From NCBI RefSeq assembly GCF_009908295.1, contig NZ_JAAALO010000003.1:434001-498000 (forward strand): DNA of 64,000 bases. Direction: 5' to 3'. Of this stretch, positions 42,571 through 51,292 are shown piece by piece; positions within the stretch are counted from its first letter, which is position 1, and the number at the start of each line of letters is the position of its first letter. The position numbers were made by a program, and so were the translations under genes. The DNA is from Micromonospora rubida. Lineage in GTDB: Bacteria > Actinomycetota > Actinomycetes > Mycobacteriales > Micromonosporaceae. Under the pieces are notes generated by a model. It saw only the letters and a program-made list of their open reading frames with translations. It had not been told where the DNA came from and did not search any database.

Positions 42571-43890
42571 ATGCTCGGGCTGGAGTTGCCGCCCGCCGTG
42601 GAGGCGGAGCGGGTCATCACGTCGGTGCTGGCCGACCTGCGCTCCGGTGACCACCGGGGCGTGGTGGTCGATTCGCCGCCCGGCGCGGGCAAGTCGACGC
42701 TCGTGGTCCGCGCCGCCGCCGAGCTGGCCGCCGCCGGTGAGCCGCTGATCATCATCGCGCAGACCAACGAGCAGGTCGACGACCTCATCGACCGGCTCGC
42801 CCGTAAGGCCCCCGAGCTGCGGATCGGCCGCCTCTCGGCGACCGACTACAAGCCGACCGAGCGGGTGAAGGGCCACGACACGGTCAAGGTCGCCGCGAAG
42901 GTCGCCGACCTGGGTGGGCCGGCGGTCATCATCGGTACGGCAGCGAAGTGGGCCATGATCACCGAGGGTTCCTGGCCGTGGGCGATCGTCGACGAGGCGT
43001 ACCAGATGCGCTCGGACGCCCTGTTGCGCGTGGCCGGCAGGTTCGAGCGGGCGCTGTTCGTGGGCGATCCTGGGCAGCTCGACCCGTTCTCCACGGTCGA
43101 GACCGCGCGGTGGACGGGCCTGACCTGGGATCCGATGCAGTCCGCGGTGGCGGTGCTGCTGCGGCACAACCCGCAGTTGCCGGTGCACCGGCTGCCGGTG
43201 TCGTGGCGGCTGCCCGCCTCGGCGGCGCCGGTGGTCGCGGCGGCGTTCTACCCGTTCACCGGGTTCCGCGCCGGCACGGGGCATGGTGAACGGGCGCTGG
43301 CGTTGACCGAGGCCGGGCCGGGGGACGCCGTCGACGCGGCGGTGGAGCTGGCGGCGTCGTCGGGCTGGGCGCTGTACGAGCTGCCGGAGCGGCACACCCT
43401 GCGTACCGATGGGGAGGCGGCTGCGGCGTGCGCCGCGCTGGCGCTGCGGGTGTTGCAGCGGGGAGCGGTCGCCGTCTCCGAGCACGCGCCGGCCGGCACG
43501 CCGGTCACCGCCGACCGGATCGCCGTCGGGGCCGCGCACCGCGACCAGGTCGCGGCCATCCGCGCGCACCTCGGCGAGGCCGGGGCGGGCATCACGGTGG
43601 ACACCGCCAACAGGCTCCAGGGCCGCGAGTACGACGTGACGATCGTGCTGCACCCGCTGTCGGGGCGGCGGGACGCGACGGCGTTCCACCTGGAGTCGGG
43701 GCGGTTGTGCGTGCTGACGTCCCGGCACCGGCACGCGTGCGTGGTGGTGGCGCGGGCGGGGATCGCGGAGCTGCTGGACGCCCACCCGTCGACCGAGCGG
43801 GTGCACCTCGACGTCCCGGTCAAGTTCCCAGACGGCTGGCAGGCCAACCAGGCCATCCTCGCCTACCTGCACAGCTCGGAAGGGCCTTGA
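42571..43890 (+). CDS. SF1 DNA helicase/ATPase (AAA_30-like)
   Basis: A 439-residue single-domain superfamily 1 helicase. Walker A is DSPPGAGKSTLVVRAA (about residue 35), then QTNEQVDDLIDRLARKAP, Walker B AIVDEAYQM (about 143), GDPGQLDPF, and NRLQGREYDVTIVLHP plus TSRHRHACVVVARAGI for the C-terminal motifs. ATG at 42571 has GGGAGGGG 5 nt upstream. Proteins of this family are found beside toxins and nucleases in actinobacterial islands; no partner has been named. A truncated copy of its central third sits at 38538. It is divergent from the ART-like gene with 196 nt between their start codons. Confidence 0.88.
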   Translation: MLGLELPPAVEAERVITSVLADLRSGDHRGVVVDSPPGAGKSTLVVRAAAELAAAGEPLIIIAQTNEQVDDLIDRLARKAPELRIGRLSATDYKPTERVKGHDTVKVAAKVADLGGPAVIIGTAAKWAMITEGSWPWAIVDEAYQMRSDALLRVAGRFERALFVGDPGQLDPFSTVETARWTGLTWDPMQSAVAVLLRHNPQLPVHRLPVSWRLPASAAPVVAAAFYPFTGFRAGTGHGERALALTEAGPGDAVDAAVELAASSGWALYELPERHTLRTDGEAAAACAALALRVLQRGAVAVSEHAPAGTPVTADRIAVGAAHRDQVAAIRAHLGEAGAGITVDTANRLQGREYDVTIVLHPLSGRRDATAFHLESGRLCVLTSRHRHACVVVARAGIAELLDAHPSTERVHLDVPVKFPDGWQANQAILAYLHSSEGP

Positions 43891-43952
43891 CGTCCTTCGG
43901 TCTGTTGGGGGACTGGACGCTCCGGCCGTCCGCTTCCCACCCTGGCCTTTGC

Positions 43953-44921
43953 CTATCTGTCGGCGTCGGCGTCGGCGTTGGTGAGCAGTCGGGCGGCTAG
44001 GGCGCGTATCTCGTCCTTGAGCTTCTCCGGTCGGTCGATCGTGAATGGCCAGCCGAGCCCGGCGAGCAGCTGTGCCGCACCGTCGAGCCGTTCGGCCCGG
44101 GCGGTGAGGCGTACCCCGTCGGGCACCTCGGTAAGTGTGCCGACCGACGGCGGAATCCGTTGCTGCGCCCGCGCCAAGCTGGTGTGCAGCACCACGCAGA
44201 TGTCGTGCTCGTACGGCACGGCTGCCAGACCGGCAAGTACCTGCGTGGCCGGATCGAAGCCGGCCGGGATGTCGAAACTGCCCGGAGTGGGACGGGCTGT
44301 TCCGATCCGGTCGAGCCGGAACGTCCGTACGGCCCGGCGGTTGTGGTCGTGACCGGTGACGTACCACCGGCCGGCGTGGAAGACCAGCCCGTACGGGTCG
44401 AGCCGCCGCTCGCCGGACCGGCCGCGCCAGTTGGTGTAGGTGATGCTCACCGGTTGCTGATGTCGGGCCGCCTCGGCGAGCACGAGCAGCACCTCGGTGC
44501 CGGGTGGGGCGGGCTGACGGACCGGTGTGGTGAAGTCCACGGTGGCCAGCAGCGAATCGATCCGCCGGGCGAGGACAGCCGGCAGTACGCGGCGGATCTT
44601 CGCGGTCGTGCTCTCGGTGGCCGCACCTTCGGCGGTGGACAGCCCTGCCCGGGCGGCGGCGATGAGCCCGAGCATGACGGCGACCGCCTCCTCGTCGGTG
44701 AGCATGAGTGGCGGCAGTTTGTATCCGGGTGCGAGCTGGTAGCCGCCGTAGCGACCGCGCCGGGCTTCGACAGGGATGCCGAGGTCGGCGAGGTGCGCGG
44801 CGTAGCGGCGGATCGTGCGCTCGTCGACGCCTAGCCGACCGGCCAGGTCGGCGAGGGTGAAGCTGCCACCGTTTTGGAGGATCTCCAGCAGCGCCAGTAC
44901 TCGCGCGGTGGGCCGGGCCAT
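43953..44921 (-). CDS. WYL-domain transcriptional regulator (YafY/PafC-like)
   Basis: A 322-residue regulator. The N-terminal winged helix is RVLALLEILQNGGSFTLADLAGRLGVDERTIRRYAAHL (residues 6-43), followed by GRYGGYQLAPGYKLPPLMLT and the WYL domain (SITYTNWRGRSGERRLDPYG, LVFHAGRWYVTGHDHNR). WYL domains sense nucleic acids or other ligands. The C-terminus ends in an Ala-Asp repeat from GTCGGC hexamers. AAGGAG at 8 nt precedes the ATG. It is divergent from the hydrolase at 44980, with 58 nt between, so it probably controls that gene and itself. Confidence 0.92.
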   Translation of the reverse strand: MARPTARVLALLEILQNGGSFTLADLAGRLGVDERTIRRYAAHLADLGIPVEARRGRYGGYQLAPGYKLPPLMLTDEEAVAVMLGLIAAARAGLSTAEGAATESTTAKIRRVLPAVLARRIDSLLATVDFTTPVRQPAPPGTEVLLVLAEAARHQQPVSITYTNWRGRSGERRLDPYGLVFHAGRWYVTGHDHNRRAVRTFRLDRIGTARPTPGSFDIPAGFDPATQVLAGLAAVPYEHDICVVLHTSLARAQQRIPPSVGTLTEVPDGVRLTARAERLDGAAQLLAGLGWPFTIDRPEKLKDEIRALAARLLTNADADADR

Positions 44922-44979
44922 TGATCCGACTCCTTAATCTGGGCGGAATGTGTCCGGTATTGACAGTAGCGTTCGGTGC

Positions 44980-45723
44980 ATGACGACATTCGTACTGGTT
45001 CCGGGGTTCTGGCTCGGCGCGTGGGCCTGGCGTCCGGTCGCCGCCGCTCTGCGTGGGCTCGGCCACGAGGTGTACCCGCTGAGTCTGACCGGCCTGGGCG
45101 AGCGCGCCCACCTGGCCCGCCCGGACACCGACCTCGGCGTCCATGTCACCGACGTGGTCAACCTGCTGCGCTACGAGGACCTGCATGACGTGGTCCTCGT
45201 CGGGCACAGCTACGCCGGCGCGGTCGTGACGACCGCCGCCGCCGACCGCATGACCGACCGCATCGCCCAGCTCGTTTTCGTCGACACCGGCCCACTGCCC
45301 GACGGGACGGCCAACGAAGAGTTCAGCCCGCCCGAGGAACGTGAACGCAACGCGGCAATGGTCGCCGAACACGGCGACGGCTGGCGGCTGCCGCCCCCTC
45401 CGTGGGCCGAACTGGCGGCGGGAGCAGCAGATGTGGATGAATCGGTCGTCGCGCTGCTCCGTGAGCGGTCGGTAGCCCAACCTTGGGCGACCGCTACCAC
45501 CCCGGTGCGGCTCACCGGGGCGTGGGAGAAGCTGCCTCGCCTCGGCGTGCTGTCGAGCTTCACCGCCGAGCAGGTACGCCAGATGGCCGCCACCATGCCG
45601 CTGTGCCAGCACCTGGCCGGCGACTCGTGGCGGTACGAGGAACTGCCGACATGGCATTGGCCGATGCTCAGCCGACCGGCCGAACTGGCCCAGATTCTGC
45701 ACCAGGCCAGGCCGACGGCATAG
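44980..45723 (+). CDS. Alpha/beta hydrolase
   Basis: A 247-residue alpha/beta hydrolase of the salicylate-esterase-like/RsbQ-like group. LVPGFWLGAWAWRPVAAAL holds the oxyanion hole, VVLVGHSYAGAVV the nucleophile Ser (GHSYAG, about residue 80), and TWHWPMLSRPAEL near the C-terminus the catalytic His. ATG at 44980 has no clear ribosome binding site; TTGACA just upstream (44960-44965) is too close to serve as its own -35. Likely controlled by the divergent WYL regulator. Substrate unknown. Confidence 0.9.
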   Translation: MTTFVLVPGFWLGAWAWRPVAAALRGLGHEVYPLSLTGLGERAHLARPDTDLGVHVTDVVNLLRYEDLHDVVLVGHSYAGAVVTTAAADRMTDRIAQLVFVDTGPLPDGTANEEFSPPEERERNAAMVAEHGDGWRLPPPPWAELAAGAADVDESVVALLRERSVAQPWATATTPVRLTGAWEKLPRLGVLSSFTAEQVRQMAATMPLCQHLAGDSWRYEELPTWHWPMLSRPAELAQILHQARPTA

Positions 45724-45731
45724 ACCCACGG

Positions 45732-45766
45732 TGCCCGGGTGAGCACACATCGAGGTCACCCGGGCA
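45732..45766. terminator. Hairpin after the hydrolase gene
   Basis: TGCCCGGGTGA (45732-45742) and TCACCCGGGCA (45756-45766) form a perfect 11-bp stem with a 13-nt loop, 9 nt past the hydrolase stop. Confidence 0.8.
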
Positions 45767-45901
45767 TCGGTGATTCTGGGTAGGGGCGGGAGGCGAAACG
45801 CGTTCCTGAGCCCTTGTCGACTGCTTCACCGGCGTCGGCGCTACTTCGGCCCGCAGCTTTCCGTACGACGTGACTGCGCCACGCCGGAGGGAGGTGCCAG
45901 C

Positions 45902-46445
45902 TCAAGTCTTCAACGGACGGATCAGGACGTCGAAGGTCGGAGCGTGCTCCCAGTTCGGGCGGAGCTTGGTGACTCTCTGCCAGCCCCAGGAGCGGTACGC
46001 GGCTTGGGCGGGGGAGTTGTCCGGGTTGGCCAGGAGGGTGGCCCGTTCCTCCGTACGTTCGTTGAGTAGTTGTTCGTGCAGGCTCCTGGCGATGCCCCGG
46101 CGTCGCCAACCGGGCGTCACCATGAGTTCGCTGATGGCGAAGGTGCGCTTGCCGTCCTCGTGGGGTGAGCCCGGCCGGGACGGATTCCTGGATGCCGGTC
46201 CACCATCCGGTTTCGGCGGGCAGTGGGAAGCCGTAGATGTATCCGACCAACTCTTCGCCCATCATGGCAGTGACCAGATCCCACCCGTCTCTCTGCATGT
46301 GTCCGCTGAGCTGGCGGCGGTAGCGGTCCTCGTTGTGGAACTCGTCGCCGTCCGCGTACACCTTCAGGTAGAGGCCGACGAGCTGATCAACTAGCCCGGC
46401 CGCCTGCGCGGCGGTGTGGTGGCGGAGCTTCATGTTCTCGATCAT
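45902..46445 (-). pseudogene. GNAT acetyltransferase with a frameshift
   Basis: The 5' frame from ATG 46445 reads MIENMKLRHHTAAQAAGLVD through EELVGYIYGFPLPAETGWWT, a normal GNAT start. The 3' half continues in another frame with HEDGKRTFAISELMVTPGWR, RRGIARSLHEQLLNER (acetyl-CoA loop R-R-G-I-A) and GWQRVTKLRPNWEHAP, ending at 45902. The shift lies near 46160-46168, in a TGGGGTG run, and looks like a single-base indel. It is either a recent pseudogene or a sequencing error; joined, it would be about 180 aa. Its start overlaps the stop of the upstream regulator by 4 nt. Confidence 0.75.
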
Positions 46446-47779
46446 CGGCCCACCGCCTGGTCGTAGGCATCGGTGAATTCGCGGGTGGCGGCCGTCGACC
46501 GTTGCGGCTGTCCCAGGCTCGACCGGACCTGCGCGAGATGACGACTCACCCGCCCGGAACTCACCTGTCCCATTGCGGGCAGAACACTCATGGCTGTGTG
46601 CGCTGCATCATCAAGGTCGCCCTGCCGACATTGCGCATCGGCGAGCTGAACCGTGTAGTAGATCTGGTTGCGCCGGAGTGTGGGGGAAGGGTTCTCCGTG
46701 ATCGTGCGGAAGGCTTGGGCTGCGCGTTCCGGTCGGCCCAGGGCGAGATAGGACAGCCCCTCGATGCCCCTGAGTTCCTGCGGGGTCACGAAGTGCAGGA
46801 ACGGCATGTCGTCCTCAGTCGTTCCGCGGTCAAATTCGCGGTGGGCCTTGGCCATCGCTCGACTGAAGCTGCTCATGTCCTTCAGGGTGGCGTAGGTGTG
46901 GGCGGCCCGCAGGTGCAGCAGGGTCGCCAGCCGAGAGGTTCCCCAGCCGGCGGAGGACCGCAGGGCGGCATCGGCGCTCCGTAGCGATTCGCCGGGGTGA
47001 TCGTCCCGAATCAGCAGGGAGAGGCAGGCAAGAGCGCGGACTTCCATGCGCGGGTCGTCGGCGATGCGAGCCCGGGTGATCGCCTCGTTGAGGTACGGCC
47101 TCGACTCCGGCCGTCGCCCTGCGTCGATTGCGAGCCAGGCGGTCTCGATGGCGAGGTCCGCCAGGGCGGTTTGCAGGGCGTCGCCGACTTCTCGGCTGTA
47201 GGTGGCCTTGGTGGCCCAGGACGACAGGTGGGCGTGGACTCGGATGGCGATGTCGCAGAGCTGATCGGCTCCGACGGCCGCGTCGGCGCGGCGGAACTCG
47301 TCGACCAGGGAACTGGCGAATCGCACCTGCTCCATCCCGATGATTCTGGGTGCGTCGGTGGGTGTGGCGAGCAGGTCGAGGGAGCCGGTCGCGGCGATGC
47401 CCGCGAGGGCGGCCAAGGCGTGGAACTGTCGGCGGTCCGTGGTGCCACCTCCTTCATCCGATGCCGTGGTCGCGGCATCCGCCCGGCTGAGCTGCGCCTG
47501 CGTGATTCCGAGCCACCCGGCGACGGCGCTCTGCGGCAGTGGGTTCTGTCCGTGGAACGGGTGGCAGCGGAACGCCCGAATCACCCGCCCGAGGTGTCGC
47601 GCGGCCAGCGCTCGCCGCACCGGCTCGTGCTCCCAGAAGTGGGCCGGCACCATCGGCGGCTGGCTCAGTCGGTCCCGCTCGGCGGCCTGGCACGGGGTGC
47701 ACCGCCCGCTGTCGTTGTCGCGGGCCAGCCGGCCGCCACACCGGGGGCAGTTCGCGTGTGTCACGGGAAACCTCGCCAT
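46442..47779 (-). CDS. Regulator with zinc finger, HTH and TPR-like repeats
   Basis: A 445-residue protein. Residues 9-36 contain CPRCGGRL ... CTPC, a zinc ribbon. Around residue 85 lies a divergent helix-turn-helix (SAVAGWLGITQAQLSRADA). From about residue 130 to the end the sequence is helical, with TPR-like spacing (DALQTALADLAIETAWLAID, ARIADDPRMEVRALACLSLL, SYLALGRPERAAQAFRTI). This architecture is common in Streptomyces and Micromonospora transcription factors of unknown ligand. ATG at 47779 (MARFPVTHANCPRC) is preferred; longer in-frame starts exist to 47929. The frameshifted GNAT gene overlaps its 3' end. Confidence 0.8.
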   Translation of the reverse strand: MARFPVTHANCPRCGGRLARDNDSGRCTPCQAAERDRLSQPPMVPAHFWEHEPVRRALAARHLGRVIRAFRCHPFHGQNPLPQSAVAGWLGITQAQLSRADAATTASDEGGGTTDRRQFHALAALAGIAATGSLDLLATPTDAPRIIGMEQVRFASSLVDEFRRADAAVGADQLCDIAIRVHAHLSSWATKATYSREVGDALQTALADLAIETAWLAIDAGRRPESRPYLNEAITRARIADDPRMEVRALACLSLLIRDDHPGESLRSADAALRSSAGWGTSRLATLLHLRAAHTYATLKDMSSFSRAMAKAHREFDRGTTEDDMPFLHFVTPQELRGIEGLSYLALGRPERAAQAFRTITENPSPTLRRNQIYYTVQLADAQCRQGDLDDAAHTAMSVLPAMGQVSSGRVSRHLAQVRSSLGQPQRSTAATREFTDAYDQAVGR

Positions 47780-47963
47780 TCGCGGGTGGCTCCGTCCGTA
47801 GCGCCTCGTCGAGCCTACCCATTCAAATCCGTTCCGTGGAGGACCGGTATACGTACCGTGCATATCGAAGCCGCGTTCGCGGACGCCTTCGGTGCGCCCA
47901 TGACTGGCTGACCATCGCGCCCGCGTCATGGCGCGACGTTGCGTGGGATGCCAGGGAAATCCG

Positions 47964-47991
47964 TTACAGATGGTCGTGACATGTGTAGGGT
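47964..47991 (+). promoter_or_regulatory. Promoter for a leaderless abiE transcript
   Basis: TTACAG (47964-47969), a 16-nt spacer and TAGGGT (47986-47991) resemble a principal-sigma promoter. Only 6 nt separate the -10 element from the GTG at 47998, so the mRNA would begin at the start codon. Confidence 0.5.
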
Positions 47992-47997
47992 TTCCGT

Positions 47998-48606
47998 GTG
48001 GGGTCAGCGGATGAGTCGGGAGCCGGGAGCGATCCGCTCAGCCTTCTCTCAGCCACCTTTAGCTACTCCGAAGCTCTTGCCGCTGGTATCTCTGAGTGGC
48101 AGCTGTACCGGCTGCGTGATCAAGGGCTTATCGAGCCTCTCGGACGGGGCCTGTACCGACGCCATGACGCTGGGACGGCGGATCTTGATCTCATTGAGGT
48201 TGCTCGCCGTGCGCCGTCGGCCACGCTTTGTCTGACTACTGCACTGGCTCGGCATGGCCTCGCCGACGAGATCCCCGCTCGCATCGATGTCGCACTGCCT
48301 CGCGGGCGGCATCGACCAGCCACCATCGCGCCGGTCGCCTGGCACGGGTTCGATCCAGCCACGTTCGAGATCGGGCGTACCGAGTTGCCCATCGAGTCCG
48401 AAACCTCGATCGGGCTCTACAACCCCGAACGCAGCATCATCGACGCCATCCGACTGCGGCATCGAGAAGGGCCGGATATGGCGTACGCGGCGCTCAGGCG
48501 GTGGCTGAGGCAGAGCGGCGCATCGCCGTCCAGGCTGCTGGGGATGGCACGGAAGTTTCCAAGGGCAGAGCGACCACTCCGAGAGGCGCTGGAGATCTTG
48601 CTGTGA
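47998..48606 (+). CDS. abiEi: AbiEi-type antitoxin
   Basis: A 202-residue protein with an N-terminal winged helix (FSYSEALAAGISEWQLYRLR, DQGLIEPLGRGLYRRH), as in AbiEi_4 antitoxins, and the AbiEi C-terminal part (ATLCLTTALARHGLADEIP, NPERSIIDAIRLRHREG). AbiEi proteins repress the operon and counteract the AbiEii nucleotidyltransferase. Its stop overlaps the start of the toxin gene (GTGA, 48603-48606). GC content of this pair is lower than that of most of the window, in line with horizontal acquisition. Confidence 0.88.
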   Translation: MGSADESGAGSDPLSLLSATFSYSEALAAGISEWQLYRLRDQGLIEPLGRGLYRRHDAGTADLDLIEVARRAPSATLCLTTALARHGLADEIPARIDVALPRGRHRPATIAPVAWHGFDPATFEIGRTELPIESETSIGLYNPERSIIDAIRLRHREGPDMAYAALRRWLRQSGASPSRLLGMARKFPRAERPLREALEILL

Positions 48607-49502
48607 CCGTACGTCCGACGCGGGCCACTGTTGCCGGCCGCGCTTACCTCGACCTTCAGAGCCTTGCTCGCCGTACCGGTCGGCCCACGGACGAGCTGCA
48701 CCAGATTTATGCGCTGGAGGGCTTCCTCGCCCGTCTGGTCCCATCCCAATATGCGAACAAGCTCGTCCTCAAGGGCGGGGTGCTGCTGGCTGCCTACGCC
48801 ACTCGGCGGCCGACCCGGGACGTGGATCTCCAAGGCCGATGGATTTCGAACGACACTGATCAGGTGCTCGACATCGTCCGGCACATCGCGGCTGTGCACC
48901 TTGATGACGGTCTGGTGTTCGAGGCGGCGAATGCGACGGCCGACACGATCCGGGACGACGACACCTACTCCGGGGTGCGGGTCAGCCTCACTGGGAGTCT
49001 CTCCGCCGCGCGGCTGACCTTCCACGTCGATGTCAACGTTGGTGATCCAATCTGGCCCGAGCCGCAACCGATCAAGCTGCCGCGCCTGCTCGACGGAGAG
49101 ATCGTGCTCACCGGCTACCCACTTCCCATGGTGTACGCCGAGAAATTGGTGACGGCGTTGCAGCGCGGCGTGGCCAACACCCGGTGGCGCGACTTCGCCG
49201 ACGTCTACCTGCTCTCGGGTCGACACGATGTCGACGGCGGCGAGTTGGCGGCGGCCATCCAGCGGGTCGCGGAGTATCGGCAGGTGATACGCGAGCCGCT
49301 GAGTCGGGCCCTTGACGGCTATGCGGTGCTCGCGCAGTCGCGGTGGGCCTCGTGGCGGCGTAAGCACCGCCTCGACGGTCAGCTTCCCCAGGACTTCGAG
49401 GTGGTGTTGCGGCGAGCGTCCGCGCTTGCCGACCCTGCCTTGTCTGGGCTTTCGCAGGGTCAGGCCTGGAGCGCGACGGCCTCGGGCTGGACGGCTGTGT
49501 GA
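48603..49502 (+). CDS. abiEii: AbiEii-type nucleotidyltransferase toxin
   Basis: A 299-residue AbiEii/DUF1814 protein. The nucleotidyltransferase motif is LVLKGGVLLAAYATRRPTRDVDL (residues about 55-77), with the GG and DxD metal residues intact, followed by VTLTFHVD-like beta strands and PMVYAEKLVTALQRG ... TRWRDFADVYLLS, the family's conserved Lys/Asp-rich helices. AbiEii toxins of the type IV abortive infection system block tRNA or translation; the transferred nucleotide varies by homologue. It is translationally coupled to abiEi. All catalytic residues are visible, so the system should be functional. Confidence 0.9.
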   Translation: MTVRPTRATVAGRAYLDLQSLARRTGRPTDELHQIYALEGFLARLVPSQYANKLVLKGGVLLAAYATRRPTRDVDLQGRWISNDTDQVLDIVRHIAAVHLDDGLVFEAANATADTIRDDDTYSGVRVSLTGSLSAARLTFHVDVNVGDPIWPEPQPIKLPRLLDGEIVLTGYPLPMVYAEKLVTALQRGVANTRWRDFADVYLLSGRHDVDGGELAAAIQRVAEYRQVIREPLSRALDGYAVLAQSRWASWRRKHRLDGQLPQDFEVVLRRASALADPALSGLSQGQAWSATASGWTAV

Positions 49503-49648
49503 CTCTCGCTGACGAGGTGCTGGCTAAGGGGGAGGCCGGTGGGCCCGCCTTCGCGGACGCCTACGGTGAGGGGTCGGTGTCGGGGAGGACGAAAGAGTCT
49601 TGGTCATCCCCCGGTGCATGATCGTGGCGGCGAAGCCGGACATCCCGG

Positions 49649-50255
49649 ATGCGTGACCTGCTCAGCTTGGCGACGGGTAAGCGCCTGGATCTCGCGGAGT
49701 ACGACGTCGACTTCTATGCGACCGTCGAAGCCGTCGACGGCCCGATCCTCAAGACCGAGCGGATCCAGACGTTCCGCGAGCCGGGCAGCCCGAGCTGTGA
49801 GGCGTACGCGGAGGGTCGGTGGCGGGAGGCGCTGCGCATAGCCGCCGAGCCCAACCCGGAGCTGGTGCGGTTCTTCCGGCAACTGGAGGAACGCGGCTCC
49901 GGGCTGCGGCGCCTGCGGATCGTCGAGCCGCCGCTCACCCCGTACCTGATCTGGGAGCTGCACTTCCTCCGCTACCGGGCCGATGCCGGCGAGCAGATCC
50001 GGGTGCTTGACGCCAGTCTCGTCGGGGAGATGGAGGAGGAACGCGGCACCGTGCCGGAGCTGATGGTCATCGGTGTACGAGGTCAGGTACGACGAAAGCG
50101 GTACCCCCGTCGGAGCGGACAAGTTCGTCGACCCGGCGGTAGTCGAAGACTGCCGAGCGCAGGTCACGGCGCTGCTGGACAAGGCCGAGCCGTTCGACTC
50201 GTTCTTCGCTCGCGAGGTCGACGGGACCCGGCCGCCAGCATTCGACGCTCAGTAG
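49649..50255 (+). pseudogene. DUF6879 family gene with a frameshift
   Basis: From ATG 49649 the protein reads MRDLLSLATGKRLDLAEYDVD, FREPGSPSCEAYAEGRWREA and LVRFFRQLEERGSGLRRLRIV, then after VPELMVIG (about 50070) it moves out of frame. The second frame carries the proper end: YEVRYDESGTPVGADKFVD, AEPFDSFFAREVDGTRPP, stop at 50255. A few bases appear missing at 50070-50075. DUF6879 proteins are small actinobacterial proteins usually next to XRE/DUF397 genes, without known function. A second, larger relic of the family is at 51089. Confidence 0.7.
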
Positions 50256-51076
50256 CTGCCCGACGCGATCTCACCTGGTGACGCCTGTTGGGAATCCGCC
50301 TTCGCGAGAAGGGTCAGCAGCGTGTCAGACAACGCGGGCGCTGCGGCGATCGTCATTGCCGAGAGCGCATCGTGGCTCGTGCCGTCGCGGTCGACCACCG
50401 AGGCTCCCGCCTCCCGCGCTATCGCCACTCCTGCGGCCATGTCCCAGGCATGGTTGGACAGGGTCAGCGCCGCGTCGATCCGGCCTTCGGCGAGCCATGC
50501 CAGGTCGAGGGCGGCTGACCCGGTCATCCGTACCCGTTGGGCCTTTTCGGCGAGCCGAGCCGTCAGTGCGAGACGCAGCCTGTTCTTTGCGGACGCGTCT
50601 GGTCCCACTGCATAGTCGCCGATGGCGACGATCGCCTCGCTCAGGTCCTCGACGGTGCTGGCCTTGATCGACTGGCCGTTGAGGCTCGCCCCATCGCCTC
50701 TGGCGGCGGCGTAACGGCTGCCGAGGAAGGGCAGTTCGATGACGCCAAGTACGGCGTCGTCACGGTGAACCAGCCCGAGCGAGACGGCGCACAGGGGGAT
50801 TCCGCGTACGAAGTTGGCGGTGCCGTCGATGGGGTCGAGAACCCACTGCAACTCTGCTGAACCTGTGCTGCCCTCCTCCTCACCGAGGAAGCCGATGGCT
50901 GGTGTTGCGTGGCGGAGGAAGGCGCGCAACTCCCGCTCGATCGTGAAGTCCAACTCGGAGACAAGGTCCCGGTCGCCCTTGACGGTCAGCGATCCCGGTG
51001 AGCGTCCCCGCATGGCCTCCGCTCCTCGCCCGACCGCCTCGAAGGCAACCGGGAGCAGTTCGACGTAGCCGCTCAC
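50249..51076 (-). CDS. Inositol-monophosphatase-family protein
   Basis: A 275-residue phosphatase. Metal and substrate sites are intact: FLGEEEG (first Glu), WVLDPIDGTANFVRGIP (D-P-I-D-G-T), and WDMAAGVAIAREAGA near the C-terminus. The family hydrolyses inositol phosphate, histidinol phosphate or PAP. GTG at 51076 (VSGYVELLPVAFEA) is the best start. The gene is inserted between two DUF6879 relics on the opposite strand, and its 3' end overlaps the first by 7 nt, so it arrived or was retained during the decay of that locus. Substrate unknown. Confidence 0.88.
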   Translation of the reverse strand: MSGYVELLPVAFEAVGRGAEAMRGRSPGSLTVKGDRDLVSELDFTIERELRAFLRHATPAIGFLGEEEGSTGSAELQWVLDPIDGTANFVRGIPLCAVSLGLVHRDDAVLGVIELPFLGSRYAAARGDGASLNGQSIKASTVEDLSEAIVAIGDYAVGPDASAKNRLRLALTARLAEKAQRVRMTGSAALDLAWLAEGRIDAALTLSNHAWDMAAGVAIAREAGASVVDRDGTSHDALSAMTIAAAPALSDTLLTLLAKADSQQASPGEIASGSY

Positions 51077-51088
51077 AGCCGCCGCCTT

Positions 51089-51292
51089 CGCTTCCACTGG
51101 ACCGGCACCCCGATCAGGGCGGACAACGTCGTCGACCCCGACCTCATCGACGTCTGCTGGACGCAGGTGCTGACGCTGCTTGACGTTGCCGAGCCGATCG
51201 ATTCCTGCTTCCGTCGGGAGGTCGACGGAGCGCGACCGTCGGTCATCGCCCCTGAGCGACTGCCCGAGGCGGCCTCGGGTGGCGACGTTTGA
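51089..51292 (+). pseudogene. C-terminal fragment of a second DUF6879 gene
   Basis: Without a start codon, the frame reads RFHWTGTPIRADNVVDPDL, LTLLDVAEPIDSCFRREVDG and ARPSVIAPERL, ending TGA at 51290-51292. It aligns directly with the end of the gene at 49649 (RYDESGTPVGADKFVDPAV, AEPFDSFFAREVDGTRPP). Only about the last 67 codons survive. Its end overlaps the isochorismatase gene on the other strand. Confidence 0.65.

Noticed and set aside
44960..44965. TTGACA as -35 box of the hydrolase gene
   Set aside because: It lies only 15 nt before the ATG, leaving no room for a -10 element and start point.
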